Positions 17,433 through 28,000 of a stretch of DNA of 40,347 bases are shown here, one piece after another (position 1 is the stretch's first letter; every line of letters starts with the position of its first letter). The DNA is taken from NCBI GenBank assembly GCA_902773635.1, contig CACYFH010000021.1, positions 1-40,347 of the forward strand, in the 5' to 3' direction. Source of the DNA: an uncultured Ruminococcus sp. (GTDB taxonomy: Bacteria > Bacillota > Clostridia > Oscillospirales > Acutalibacteraceae). The notes beneath the pieces are model-generated. The model ran no database searches. It was not told where the DNA came from and saw only the letters and a program-made list of their open reading frames with translations. The translations under genes and the position numbers were made by a program.

Positions 17433-17910
17433 GGGAGTTCTCTCCTTTTTTCTTGGTTCTTTTTTCTTTTATCGAAATAATCAGGAATACGATCAGCGTC
17501 GCAAGGGCAACGCCGCAGAAGTCGATCAGCATATCACGCACCTCACAGCTTCTCCCCTCGGGAAAGAGCTGGATCAGCTCGTCGCAGATCGGGATGACCG
17601 CGCCGATCAGAAGCGTCGGCAGGAGCATTTTCTTTCCTCTTCGGACATAGCTGTAGACCGTTGAGGATAAGAGCAAGCCGAGGATCGTGTACTCGGTAAA
17701 GTGCGCGAGCTTGCGGACGACGCCCTCCGTGAGGGTGATCCTGACGCCGAGCGAGCGCAAAAATCCGTTGAGCATATCCGTGACGGGACTGCTCTCCTCG
17801 GTCGATTCCACCGCGCTCATGGAGGAATTCCAGAAGATGAATCCGACCGCCGCAACCGTGAGGACGGTGAGGACGATGCGGATGATCAAAGTTTTCTTAT
17901 TATTCTTCAT
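17425..17910 (-). CDS. VanZ-like membrane protein
   Basis: A 161-residue membrane protein of the VanZ family, named after the accessory teicoplanin-resistance protein; most members have no assigned function. Four hydrophobic segments are seen, with the family motifs RKLAHFTEYTILG, CDELIQLFPEGR and EVRDMLIDFCGV. ATG 17910 follows the promoter at 17943-17971. It is the first gene of a two-gene unit with the MATE exporter. No van cluster is present, so a resistance role should not be assumed. Confidence 0.88.
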   Translation of the reverse strand: MKNNKKTLIIRIVLTVLTVAAVGFIFWNSSMSAVESTEESSPVTDMLNGFLRSLGVRITLTEGVVRKLAHFTEYTILGLLLSSTVYSYVRRGKKMLLPTLLIGAVIPICDELIQLFPEGRSCEVRDMLIDFCGVALATLIVFLIISIKEKRTKKKGENSRG

Positions 17911-17942
17911 GATCCTTCGATTCCTGTGATAAGTTCCTCATT

Positions 17943-17971
17943 ATTCTAATCGTTTCCGCATAAGATGTCAA
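17943..17971 (-). promoter_or_regulatory. Strong sigma-A promoter of the vanZ-matE unit
   Basis: Minus strand TTGACA (17971-17966, perfect), 17-base spacer, TAGAAT (17948-17943). The predicted start near 17936 leaves a short leader before ATG 17910. Confidence 0.8.
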
Positions 17972-18010
17972 ATAGGCGTATACAAGTTTTCATGATACGT
18001 CAAATAAGTG

Positions 18011-18039
18011 TTGAAAAGTAGTCTAATTTCAGTTATAAT
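18011..18039 (+). promoter_or_regulatory. Sigma-A promoter of the COG2426 gene
   Basis: TTGAAA (18011-18016), 17-base spacer, perfect TATAAT (18034-18039). With start near 18046, the leader is about 25 bases and contains AAGGAGA for ATG 18071. It diverges from the vanZ promoter 40 bases away. Confidence 0.82.
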
Positions 18040-18070
18040 GCTAGGGAGAATGACCAGAAGGAGATTCACT

Positions 18071-18553
18071 ATGCTTCATTATATCATTGTTTTTCTGATT
18101 TCCATGGTGCCGCTGATCGAGCTGCGCGGCGCGATCCCCTACGCGGTCGGCATGCACTGCAATATGGTCGCGGCGTACATCATCGCCATCATCGGCAATA
18201 TGCTTCCCGTACCGTTCATCTACCTCTTTGCCCGCAAGGTGCTCGAATGGGGCAAGGATAAGAAATATATCGGCAAGTTCTTCACTTTCTGCCTTGAAAA
18301 AGGCGAGAAGGGCGGCAAAAAATTACAGGCGAAAGCGGGTCGCGGACTCTTCATTGCGCTGATGCTCTTCGTCGGTATTCCTCTCCCCGGAACCGGCGCA
18401 TGGACGGGAACGCTCGCCGCTTCCATGCTCGACATGGATTTCAAGAAGAGCGTCGTCGCCGTCATGCTCGGCGTCATCATCGCGGGCGTGATTATGGGGC
18501 TTGCCTCGGCGGGTCTGTTCGGCGCGATCGGCGCGATTTTTGCACCGAAGTAA
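18071..18553 (+). CDS. COG2426 / small multidrug export-like membrane protein
   Basis: A 160-residue polytopic protein of PF06695 (putative small multidrug export). Family signature MVPLIELRGAIPYAVG is near the N-terminus, followed by GNMLPVPFIYLFARKVLEW and the second conserved Gly-rich repeat LFVGIPLPGTGAWTGTLAASMLDM. Both re-entrant-like repeats resemble the DedA/SNARE-associated fold. ATG 18071 is chosen because AAGGAGA lies 6 bases upstream and the promoter places transcription start near 18046, after any earlier ATG. Transport substrate is unknown. The next gene begins one base after its stop. Confidence 0.85.
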   Translation: MLHYIIVFLISMVPLIELRGAIPYAVGMHCNMVAAYIIAIIGNMLPVPFIYLFARKVLEWGKDKKYIGKFFTFCLEKGEKGGKKLQAKAGRGLFIALMLFVGIPLPGTGAWTGTLAASMLDMDFKKSVVAVMLGVIIAGVIMGLASAGLFGAIGAIFAPK

Positions 18554-18554
18554 G

Positions 18555-19766
18555 ATGAAAAGAGAGAACGTATATGCCGCGGTCATCGGCGGCGGCGCGG
18601 CAGGGCTGATGTGCGCGATCCATGCGGCAGAAAAGCACCCCGAGAAGCGCGTCGTCATCATCGAGAAAGCCGACCGCGTCGGGAAGAAACTGCTCGTCAC
18701 GGGCAACGGCCGCTGTAACCTCAGCCACATCGAAGCAGATGCGGAGAGCTATCACGGCGAGGGCAGTCAAGCTGTTATCAATATTCTTTTTAAGAAATAT
18801 AGTGCAGACCGTGTGCAGGAAGAATTCCGCGCGCTCGGTCTTTTGACGCATGACGATATCGAAGGGCGGGTCTACCCCCTCTCCAATCAGGCGAGCTCCG
18901 TGCTGGACGTTTTACGCATGAAGCTCTCGGCGCTGAACGTCGAGGAACTCTGCGGCGAGCAGATACAAGGCTTGCAGAAAAGCGCAAAGGGCTACGAGAT
19001 CTACACCGCTGAGGGGCGCATCTGCGCCGAGAAGGTCGTGATCGCGACGGGCGGGCGCTCGGACTACGCAGGGCGCGAGAGCGGGAGCAGAGAGCTTCTC
19101 CGCATGCTCGGGCTGAGCACCGTAAAGGCGACGCCCTCCCTCTCCCCCGTGAAGGTGAAAAGCGAGGTCACGCGCTCCCTCAAGGGCGTTCGCGCACTGG
19201 CAAGGGTCAGCCTGATACAGAACGGTCAGACTGTGCGCTCGGAGCGCGGCGAGTTGCAGTTTGCCGAGGGCGCGCTCTCGGGCATCTGCGTATTCAACCT
19301 CTCGCGGGAGGCGAACCGTCTGGGCGGCGAGATCGCCGTAAATCTGCTCCCCGATTATGATGAAAATACCGTTATGAAAGAACTGACAGCCCGCGTGCAG
19401 AGGACTTGTGCCGCGCAGGAGATCTTCATCGGCATGTTCCACAAGGCGGTCGGGCTGGCGCTCCTGAAAGCGAGCGGGATCAAGCCGTCAACACTGTGCA
19501 AAGATATTTCCGATAAAGAAATAAAGAGTCTTTCCCGCCATATCACCGACTGGCGCTTCCCCTGTGAGATCAACCGGGATTTCCGGAAGGCGCAGGTCAC
19601 GGCGGGCGGCGTAAGTCTCAGCGAGATTGACCCGCATACCTTTGAATCGAGAAAGCACAAGGGGCTGTACCTGATCGGCGAGGCGCTGGATATCGACGGC
19701 GACTGCGGCGGCTACAACCTGCAGTTCGCCTTTGCGAGCGGCATGTGCGCGGGAGACAGCCTATGA
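18555..19766 (+). CDS. HI0933/YhiN-family flavoprotein (NAD(P)/FAD-dependent oxidoreductase)
   Basis: A 403-residue flavoprotein of the COG2081 family (HI0933, YhiN; BaiN belongs here). The FAD Rossmann motif is VIGGGAAGLMCAIHAA near the N-terminus, then EKADRVGKKLLVTGNGRCNLSH, a hallmark of the family; the C-terminal FAD contact is GLYLIGEALDIDGDCGGYNLQFAFASG. The physiological reaction is not established for most members. ATG 18555 lies one base after the previous stop, so translation is likely coupled. A longer upstream reading is rejected because it overlaps the COG2426 gene. Confidence 0.9.
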   Translation: MKRENVYAAVIGGGAAGLMCAIHAAEKHPEKRVVIIEKADRVGKKLLVTGNGRCNLSHIEADAESYHGEGSQAVINILFKKYSADRVQEEFRALGLLTHDDIEGRVYPLSNQASSVLDVLRMKLSALNVEELCGEQIQGLQKSAKGYEIYTAEGRICAEKVVIATGGRSDYAGRESGSRELLRMLGLSTVKATPSLSPVKVKSEVTRSLKGVRALARVSLIQNGQTVRSERGELQFAEGALSGICVFNLSREANRLGGEIAVNLLPDYDENTVMKELTARVQRTCAAQEIFIGMFHKAVGLALLKASGIKPSTLCKDISDKEIKSLSRHITDWRFPCEINRDFRKAQVTAGGVSLSEIDPHTFESRKHKGLYLIGEALDIDGDCGGYNLQFAFASGMCAGDSL

Positions 19767-21346
19767 TACGCATCAACAACATCAAGCTCCCCTTGGGCTA
19801 CACGGATGAGGACATCCGCAGAGCGTGCGCGCGGGAGCTTCGGCTCAACCCGAACGCGATCGGGAAAGCCGCCCTCTACCGCCGTTCCATCGACGCGCGG
19901 CACAAGGACGACATCCATTACACCACGAGCGTGGACGTGTACCTCAACGTCAATGAGCAGTCCGCGCTGAATAAAGCGAAAAGCAAGAACGCCGCGATCA
20001 CTCAGGAGTACCGCTACGAAGCGCTCAAAGCGAAGGATACCGCCAAGCGACCCGTCATCGTCGGCATGGGACCTGCGGGCTTATTCTGTGCGCTGACGCT
20101 CATACAAAGCGGCGTCCGCCCCATCATCATCGAGCGCGGCTCCAAGGTCGAGGAACGCACCCGCGCGGTGCAGACCTTCTGGGAATCCGCACAGCTCGAC
20201 ACGGAATGCAACGTGCAGTTCGGCGAGGGCGGCGCGGGCACCTTCTCAGACGGCAAGCTCAACACCGGCACCAAGGACGGCAGGAGCCGCAAGGTACTGA
20301 TGGAGTTCGCCGCTCACGGCGCGCCTGAAGAGATCCTCTACAACGCCATGCCGCATATCGGCACGGACAAGCTGCGCGGCACGGTGAAGAATATCCGCGA
20401 GGAGCTGCTCCGTCTCGGCGCGGATATCTTTTTCGACACCAAGCTGACTAACATCCAAACGCGCGGCGGCGCAGTCTGCGCGGTCGAGGTCGAGCATGAG
20501 AACAGCCGCCGCATCATCGAATGTAACGAGCTGGTGCTCGCGATCGGTCACTCCGCGCGGGACACCTTCGAGCTGCTCCATCAGATGGGCGTGCAGATCG
20601 TACCCAAGCCCTTCTCCGTAGGCGTTCGCATCGAGCACCTCCGGGAGAAGATCGACCGCTCCCAGTACGGCGCGGCATACAAGAAGCTCCCCGCCTCCTA
20701 CTATAAGCAGAGCGTACACCTGAAGGACGGCAGAGGGGTCTACACCTTCTGCATGTGTCCCGGCGGCACAGTCGTCGCCGCGGCGAGCGAGAAGGGCGGC
20801 GTCGTCACCAACGGCATGAGCGAATTTGCCCGCGACAAGGCGAACTCCAACGCGGCGCTGCTGGTCTCCGTCGCGCCCGAGGATATCCCCGGCGAGCATG
20901 CGCTCAGGGGCGTGGAATTCCAGAGAGAGCTGGAGAGAAAAGCATTTCAGAAGGGCGGCGAGAGCTATCGTGCGCCGATCCAGAAGGTCGGCGACTTCCT
21001 GCTCAGGCAGAAAAGCACAGGCTTCGGCGAGGTTCTCCCGAGCTATCGACCGGGTACGGAATTTGCGAACCTCGATGATATTTTACCGTCATTCGTGACG
21101 GATTCCATGCGCGAGGCGCTCCCGATGATCGACCGCAGACTGCACGGCTTTGACCACCCCGACGCGCTGATGACCGGCGTGGAGAGCCGCAGTTCCTCCC
21201 CCGTCCGTATCGTGCGGGATGAGGACTTACAGAGCGTGAGCGTTAAGGGGCTGTACCCCTGCGGCGAGGGCGCAGGCTACGCGGGCGGCATCGTCTCCGC
21301 CGCGGTAGACGGCATCAAGGTCGCCGAGAAAATCATTCTTTCATAG
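19763..21346 (+). CDS. COG2509-family FAD-dependent dehydrogenase
   Basis: A 527-residue flavoprotein of the uncharacterised COG2509 group. An N-terminal domain of about 95 residues (IRINNIKLPLGYTDEDIRRA ... SIDARHKDDIHY) precedes the FAD-binding motif VIVGMGPAGLFCALTL. Family blocks QFGEGGAGTFSDGKLNTG, FCMCPGGTVVAAASEKG and VESRSSSPVRIVRDED are intact, and the last FAD contact is YPCGEGAGYAGGIVSAAVDG. The ATG at 19763 overlaps the previous TGA as ATGA, so the two flavoproteins are translationally coupled. A small-molecule or protein partner cannot be named. Confidence 0.9.
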   Translation: MIRINNIKLPLGYTDEDIRRACARELRLNPNAIGKAALYRRSIDARHKDDIHYTTSVDVYLNVNEQSALNKAKSKNAAITQEYRYEALKAKDTAKRPVIVGMGPAGLFCALTLIQSGVRPIIIERGSKVEERTRAVQTFWESAQLDTECNVQFGEGGAGTFSDGKLNTGTKDGRSRKVLMEFAAHGAPEEILYNAMPHIGTDKLRGTVKNIREELLRLGADIFFDTKLTNIQTRGGAVCAVEVEHENSRRIIECNELVLAIGHSARDTFELLHQMGVQIVPKPFSVGVRIEHLREKIDRSQYGAAYKKLPASYYKQSVHLKDGRGVYTFCMCPGGTVVAAASEKGGVVTNGMSEFARDKANSNAALLVSVAPEDIPGEHALRGVEFQRELERKAFQKGGESYRAPIQKVGDFLLRQKSTGFGEVLPSYRPGTEFANLDDILPSFVTDSMREALPMIDRRLHGFDHPDALMTGVESRSSSPVRIVRDEDLQSVSVKGLYPCGEGAGYAGGIVSAAVDGIKVAEKIILS

Positions 21347-21382
21347 AAATATAAATGTTAAAGGCTCCCAACCGGGCAATAT

Positions 21383-21492
21383 CATTAAGTTAGGCAGAGG
21401 CTCCCTTTGGTAAAGGGAGCTGTCGGCGTTAGCCGACTGAGGGATTGTATCAATTGACCGAGCGTCAGCGAGATACATTTCTTAACTTAATG
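21383..21492. repeat. Solo hairpin module flanked by 10-bp inverted copies of the addA end
   Basis: 21399-21450 is a one-ended copy of the element at 14807: CTCCCTTTGGTAAAGGGAG hairpin, then GTCGGC-gtta-GCCGAC, then GAGGGATTGTAT. CATTAAGTTA at 21383-21392 is repeated as its exact complement at 21483-21492, which contains the stop codon of addA. The gap lies between convergent genes. No T tract follows the hairpins, so termination is uncertain. Confidence 0.7.
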
Positions 21493-24400
21493 AGTGGCGG
21501 ATGGAGTAGATCAGGCACTCCTTCACCGGCAGTCCGAGACATTCCTCCAGTGCGCTCTTGTACAGCAGGAGCTGGGCGGAATAACGCTCTGCGAGCGTCT
21601 GCGGTTCCTTCACGCGGTCGGTCTTGTAGTCGACGATCACCAGCTCGCCGTTCTCCACAAAAGCGAGGTCGACCGCGCCCTGTAAGATGATCGGCTCATC
21701 CGTAAAGCGCTCGTCCACGTCGGGATCGACGGTTTTTGCGGGGATCTTCACGTTGAAGCGATATTCCTTGTAGACCGCCTCCGCATCCAGACAGCGGGTC
21801 ACGAGCTCACTGTGGATGAAGGCTTTCGCGCGTTCGATATCCACGCTCTCCGCCTGCGCCTGCGTCAGATAGCCGTCCTCAGTCAATCCACTAAGCTGGG
21901 CGGCGATATCTTCGCGCGCCTGAGCAAAGTCCGCAAACTGCATGAACGCATGGAGCGCGGTGCCCTTCTCGGCGGCGTTGAGCTTCTCTTCACTGAGGAA
22001 GGCGGGTCGGTCAAGGTGGCGGTCGTAGCTCTTCTCGGCGAAACGGTGGGCGAGGTCCGACGCCGCGACCTTCACCGGCAAGCCCTGTAAGCCTTCATAC
22101 GGATAGACGAAGTCCGCGTGCCGCTCCAGTTCATCGAGGATTGCGGGATCGGGCTTGATCTCAGAAACGATATGTACTGTCTCCCCTTCCCCGTCGTCGA
22201 AGGACTCGGTCACGACCGTGCAGGTCATGTCAAAGGACTTCTCCGGCTCGAAGTCGGCTTCTGCGTTCGCGAAGTCGCGCAGGGGCTGACCGTCCGGGTG
22301 CAGCAGGGCGCACATGGTCATCCAGTCGGACAGCGAGATCGCAGAACGCACCACGAAGGGCGAGATCTTCCGCTGACCGGAGAGCTTCTGGGCGATGTTG
22401 CCGATATACTTCTGAGCACCCTGTCGCGGGGTGGCGAGCATGATCAGCTTCTGCTTCGCGCGGGTCATGGCGACATAGAGGACGCGGAGCTCCTCGCTCA
22501 TCTCGTCGCGGGTGATCTCCATCGCAAGCGCCGTGCGCGGGAGGGTGTTGTAGCTCGCCTGCAGGACAGGGTCGTGCCGCTTCTGGGCGTAGCCCCACTT
22601 GGAGTGCAGGAGCACCGCCTTGGTGGAATCCGTAACAAAGCGGCGGGCGGTGTTCGCGATGAAGCAGATCGGGAATTCCAGTCCTTTTGAGGAATGGACG
22701 GTCATCAGCTCCACGCCCGCGTCCGCGCCGCCCTCGCGGGAGGCGGAGGGCAGGTCGGAGCCGTCCTCGGTCAGGCGGTCAAGATAATTCACGAACGCCG
22801 AGAGCCCGCGCCGCGTGTTCTGCTCAAAGCTGCGGGCATAATCGAGCAGCAGGCGCAGGTTGCCCTCCGCAACGCCCGAGCTGTCGGACGCACAGAGGAT
22901 CGGCAGCAGCGACGAGCGCTCATAGATCACGGTGATCAGCTTATACAGCGGCATCGTCGCGGACAGCCCGCGGTAGTAGGCGAGCTCTCTCAGGAAATGC
23001 TGCGACTTCTTGTTCCCGCTCTCAGCGTCCACGGTCACGGCGGCAAAGAGGGAGCTTCTGCGCGAGCCGATGCGGATGCGCGCGAGGTCGTCCTCATCGA
23101 AGCCGAACACCGGGCACATCAGCACGGACAGGAGCGGGATATCCAGCGCGGGATTGTTGATGATACGCAGGAGATTCACGGTCAGCATGACCTCCCGCGC
23201 ACCGAGGAAGCCCGCAGAGCTCTCGGAATGGGCGTGGATGCCGTACTGCTCAAAAACCTCGCGGTAGACGGCGCCATAGGACGAGAGATTACGCATCAGC
23301 ACGGCGAAATCGCCGAAGCCCGCCTCGCGGTAGAACTCTACGCCGTTCTGTCTGTCCTTCACCTGATAGCCGTCGGCGACCAGCGCATGGATGCGCTCGG
23401 CGATGAACCGTGCCTCGGCGATCGCAGCGTCCGCCTCGCCCATGCTCTCCTTGTCGAGCACATGGAACTCTACGGCGGGAGCCTCCTGCTCGCGGTAGGG
23501 CGCGGCGGCATAGAGGCGCTCTTCCTCGTTGTAGTCGATGTCGCCCACGGCGGGTGACATCAGCTTTTCAAAGAAGAAGTTCACCGCGGCAAGGACGTTT
23601 TTATCGCTTCTATAATTCTGCTCAAGAATTATTTTTGCAGGGAAGATCGGGTTATCACGGTTATATAAGGTGGCATTATTTTTTCTTTTAAGGAATAATT
23701 CGGGCATCGCCTGACGGAAGCCGTAGATGCTCTGCTTCACGTCGCCGACGACAAAGAGATTCTCCTCGTTCCTCGAAATGGTCTTGAAGATCGTGTCCTG
23801 CACCTCGTTCGCGTCCTGATACTCGTCCACCATGATGTAGTCAAAGCGGTTCGATATCTCAGCGGCGAGCGCGGTCGGCTCGAGCGTCTCGCCGTCGATG
23901 ACCAGCTCGAGTACCCAATGCTCGATATCCGCGTAATCGGCGACGTTATGCTCCTTCTTCAAGGCGGCATAGGTCTCGCCGAAGAGGTTCACGGCGCGGA
24001 AGAGCTGCTCCGCGTAGTCCTTCAACAGCTCGATATCGTACAGGCACATGGAAGCGTCCTGCGCGTAGAGCTTCTGCAACGTCTCAACGGTAGAGACGAG
24101 GACGTCGCGCGCGGAGGACGCGGCGAGCTTCAAGGGATTGTCCTTGTAGCCGCGCGGGGTGCTCAGACGGCCTTTGTCAAAGGACAGGAGCGTCGCTCTC
24201 AGGCTGTCCCAGCCTTTCTCCGCATCCGCACGAAGCCGATCAAGGAAGGTACGATAGCCTTCAAACAGCGGCGCGATCTTCTCAGAGAGCTTCTCGTCGA
24301 GAGCGACAGCGTCAGCGCCGCGGTCGCACAGCGTGTCCATGTAATCGAGCGCCTCGGCGGTATACTCGCCGACGATGCGCCCCCAGACGGAGTCGGAAAC

Positions 24401-25009
24401 GTCGCGGAAATCGGTATAGTAAGAGAGCTTCTCCGCCATCCAGCGGTTCGGGAAGGGATGGGAGCGGAGGAAGTCGTAGAGCTTGTAGATGTTGTCCTCC
24501 AGACGGCTGTCGTCGCGCGCCGTCGCGAAGGTCTCCACCAGGCGATGAAAGCGCTCGTCGCCCTCGGTATACAGCTCATCGAGGGTGAGCTTCATCGCGT
24601 CCGCACGCAGGACGCTCAGCTCGCCGGCGTCTGCGATGCGGATGCCGCGGTCGATATCGAGCTGATAGAAGAATTCGCGGCACAGCGACATACAGAAGGA
24701 ATCGACGGTGGAGATATGCGCCTTGGATAGAAGCCGCTGCTGACGGAGCAGGAAGGCGTTGTCCGGGTCGCGCCGCACGCACTCGGTGAGGGCGTTTTTC
24801 AGGCGTTCCTTGAGCTCAGCCGCCGCCTTGCGGGTATAGGTCACGACGAGAAGGCGGTCGGCGTTCACGCCGTGTTCGATATCGGTGATCAGGCGCACGA
24901 CGCGCTCGACGAGGACGGTCGTTTTGCCCGAGCCTGCCGCTGCGGAGACGATGATCGAGCCGCCGCGCGCGGTGATCGCGTCAAGCTGGTTTTTGCTGAA
25001 TTCAGGCAT
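21482..25009 (-). CDS. addA: ATP-dependent helicase/nuclease subunit A (AddA)
   Basis: The UvrD-like motor and nuclease subunit of AddAB, which resects double-strand breaks for RecA loading. The 1175 residues are close to the usual length. Walker A AAAGSGKT is at 23-30, followed by motif Ia VVTYTRKAAAELKERL, the Walker B block MVDEYQDANEVQ, VVGDVKQSIYGFRQA, LMTVHSSKGLEFP and VLYVAMTRAKQKL. The C-terminal PD-(D/E)xK nuclease is visible as ELVIVDYKTDRV followed by YSAQLLLYKSAL. It overlaps addB by 8 bases. The catalytic residues of both activities appear intact. Confidence 0.96.
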   Translation of the reverse strand: MPEFSKNQLDAITARGGSIIVSAAAGSGKTTVLVERVVRLITDIEHGVNADRLLVVTYTRKAAAELKERLKNALTECVRRDPDNAFLLRQQRLLSKAHISTVDSFCMSLCREFFYQLDIDRGIRIADAGELSVLRADAMKLTLDELYTEGDERFHRLVETFATARDDSRLEDNIYKLYDFLRSHPFPNRWMAEKLSYYTDFRDVSDSVWGRIVGEYTAEALDYMDTLCDRGADAVALDEKLSEKIAPLFEGYRTFLDRLRADAEKGWDSLRATLLSFDKGRLSTPRGYKDNPLKLAASSARDVLVSTVETLQKLYAQDASMCLYDIELLKDYAEQLFRAVNLFGETYAALKKEHNVADYADIEHWVLELVIDGETLEPTALAAEISNRFDYIMVDEYQDANEVQDTIFKTISRNEENLFVVGDVKQSIYGFRQAMPELFLKRKNNATLYNRDNPIFPAKIILEQNYRSDKNVLAAVNFFFEKLMSPAVGDIDYNEEERLYAAAPYREQEAPAVEFHVLDKESMGEADAAIAEARFIAERIHALVADGYQVKDRQNGVEFYREAGFGDFAVLMRNLSSYGAVYREVFEQYGIHAHSESSAGFLGAREVMLTVNLLRIINNPALDIPLLSVLMCPVFGFDEDDLARIRIGSRRSSLFAAVTVDAESGNKKSQHFLRELAYYRGLSATMPLYKLITVIYERSSLLPILCASDSSGVAEGNLRLLLDYARSFEQNTRRGLSAFVNYLDRLTEDGSDLPSASREGGADAGVELMTVHSSKGLEFPICFIANTARRFVTDSTKAVLLHSKWGYAQKRHDPVLQASYNTLPRTALAMEITRDEMSEELRVLYVAMTRAKQKLIMLATPRQGAQKYIGNIAQKLSGQRKISPFVVRSAISLSDWMTMCALLHPDGQPLRDFANAEADFEPEKSFDMTCTVVTESFDDGEGETVHIVSEIKPDPAILDELERHADFVYPYEGLQGLPVKVAASDLAHRFAEKSYDRHLDRPAFLSEEKLNAAEKGTALHAFMQFADFAQAREDIAAQLSGLTEDGYLTQAQAESVDIERAKAFIHSELVTRCLDAEAVYKEYRFNVKIPAKTVDPDVDERFTDEPIILQGAVDLAFVENGELVIVDYKTDRVKEPQTLAERYSAQLLLYKSALEECLGLPVKECLIYSIRHSLS

Positions 25010-28000
25010 TGTCCTCCCCCTCTCTCATGAATCGTGCGAATACTTCCTCGGGGCTGAGCTTCTCCGCCTCTCTTGCGGGGTCGTCCTCCTCGCGCAGGCA
25101 GACCGACTGATACGGACAGTAGGCACAGCCGTCGTAGCTCTCGCCCTTCAAGGGGAGGGCGGCAACGTCGCCCGCATAGAGATTCTCCGCCATCAAACGG
25201 ATCAAAGCGTCGATCTGTCGGAAGATCGCGCCGAGTTCTTCAATAGTCGCGAGACTTCCCGCAGAAGCGGAGGGCGTACCGTCCTTGAGCTTCACGGGGA
25301 TGAAGGTGCCCTTGCCGTCGTGCTCCATGTGCATGACAACCTCGGCGTCGTTGAGGATCACGCCCTTCATGCGGTACTTTTTGAGCACCTCGGCGCGGAT
25401 CTCCTCCTCCGTCGAATCGGGATCGGCGGAAACGTTCGGCGAGACGGCGGGCATATACAGAACGCCCGCAGGCGTGATCTCGCCGTAGCGCTCGGAGCCG
25501 TTCTTCTCGATCGCATAGAGGTACAAAAACATCTGGAGATTCAGCCCGTAGACGAGATCATTCACGCTGAATTCCTTGGTGCCGGTCTTATAGTCCACGA
25601 CGCGCAGATAGCGCTTGCCGTCCGCGTCGCAGGTGTCCACGCGGTCGACGCTCCCGCGCACGGTCAGGCTCAGCCCGTCGTCGAGCGCCATCGTGTAGGC
25701 GGGGATGTCCTCGCCCACGCCCAGCTCAAAGTCCGTCGGGATAAAGTCGCTCTCCCGAAGCTCACTGAGCATATGTAAGATCAGGCGGGAGGAGGCGGTC
25801 TTGATCCGCATTAAGAGATAGAGAAAGCGTTTGCTCTTGTTCTCCGTGCCGCCGAAATGGGTCTCTACATAGGAATCGACCAGCTCCTCAACGATCTCCG
25901 TGACCTGCTCGCTGTCCATCGCGAGATACTGCTCACGCGGATAGGAGCCGAAGAACTGCTCAAAGATATAGTGCATGAGGGTGCCGTACTCGAGCGCGTC
26001 CACTGCGGCGCGGCGGCGCTCGCGAACCCTGAGTCCGTACTCGCAGAAATAGCGGAAGGCGCATTTATGGTACACGTCGATGCGGGTGGAGGACAGCCCC
26101 ATCTCCTCGCCGAAGAGCTGTCTCGGCAGGTCGGGCTGTTCCATGCGGCGAGGACGGCGGCGCAGAACGTCGTCGACCGCCGTGAGGATATCGGCGTAGT
26201 CTCCGTCCTCATGAAAGTAACTTTTCAGCGCCGCGACAGCGGGACTGCTCCCGCGATAGTGCGCGATCAGGTAATCGAAGGCGGCACGCTTCGAGCGCAG
26301 GCGTTCTTCGACGGGCACTTCATCAAAGCTGTATAAGCGCAGGTTCGGCAGGCTCGCGGTCAGCTCGCCGATCATATCTGAGGGAGAGAGCGCCTCGCCG
26401 CGCATATCGGCGTTGCTCCAGCTGACGAAAAGGCGTTCCTCAGCGGCGGTGAGAGCGGAATAGGCGTAGTAGCGTTCGGTCGCCATCAGCTCCTCGATGC
26501 TGTCGGAGAGGGAGAGGTGCAGCTCCTCCTTCAAGCGCACGCGCTCGTCGTCCGTGAACACGCCCGCCTCCACAGGGGTATGCGGGAACTCGCCCTCCAC
26601 CGCGCCGATCAGGAACACGACCTTCTTGTCCGCGATCAAACTGCGGTCGGCGGTGGAGATATCCACCTCGTCCAAGCCGCGCGGGATGTTGGCGATCTCC
26701 GAAGAAGCAAAGTTGGTATAGAGAAGCTCCGAGAAGCGGCGCGGGCTGATCGCATGATCGCCGATGACGGCGACGGTCTTGTCGAGGATGCCGCACAGCA
26801 CGTTCCACAGACGCACGAGGTCGGCGGCGAGGTCAGTCTCACCGACCGTCTCCAGCGTGTCGCAGAGCTTGTTGATGTTCTTGTCGCAGTTGAGCGCGTA
26901 CAACAGCTTCATCAGGGCGCGGGCGATCCCTCTGCCGTCGGTGTCCTTCACGGCACGGCTGAAATCGCGCAGCTTGCCGATGATATCCGCGCGGAGCCGC
27001 TCGATCTGCGCGAGCCGCTTCTCCTGCGCCTTGGTCATTTCATCCGCAAAACCGTCGGGCGGAGACGTGAACGGCTCGAAGAAGCCGCGTCCGCTGACGT
27101 CCCATATGTATAGATAGTTCTCAAAGTCCGCGATCCGCTCCACGTCATAGGAGCACAGTCCCGTTTTCAGGAGGGCGAGCACGCTCTCGCGCTCGAAGCC
27201 GCGGTTGACGATCTCAAAGGCGGCGGTGACGAGCCGCACCAAGGGGGACGCGTCGATATTCTGCGGCTTGTCCATGAAATAGCGGATGCCGTACTTGTCG
27301 AAGATCGTATCGAGAATGCCTCGGTAAGCGTCGATACTGCGGGCGATCACGGCGATATCCCGATAGCGGCAGCCTTCCTCGATCAGCTTGCGGATGCTGC
27401 GCGCTACATAGTCGCACTCGTCGTAGATACCCGACGCGCGGTAAAGCTCGATCGCGGAACATTCGCCGTCAAACGGCTCCTTACGCAGGCGGTAGGCGTT
27501 GCACTCCAAAGCGCGGAGTTCATCATTCGCAAAACGCATCGGTTCATTCAGGATCACGTTGGGCGCGATTTCCTCGCCCATCTCCTGCGCCATGCGGGTC
27601 AGGCGGGAGCGGGTGCGGCGCGGCACGAAGAACAGACTGCCGTCGAGGTTGTCGTCCGTCAGAGCGACGAGCATATCGCGGCTCCGGCGCATCAATCTCT
27701 CGACGACCTCATACTCCTGCGACGTGAAGCCGTAGAAGGAATCGAGCGCGACCGTATAGTCCGCGAAGAGCGGATGATCGGTCAGCAGCTCGGCGACCTT
27801 CGTCAGCGAATCGAGCGGGTCCATGTAGCTCTTCTCCATGATCGCGTCATAGGCGGCATAGACGGCGGCGGTGTCGCGCAGCTTGCCACGCAGAGTCTCG
27901 TCATCGGTCTCGTCAGCCGCTGAGAGAAGATCGTCGGGAGAGAGGGCGCACTTCTTATACTCCTTGACGGCGCTGAGCATCAGCTCGCGCATATCGTTCA

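Noticed and set aside
17425-17910. Glycopeptide resistance gene
   Set aside because: VanZ-like proteins are widespread and no vanHAX or vanRS genes are nearby.
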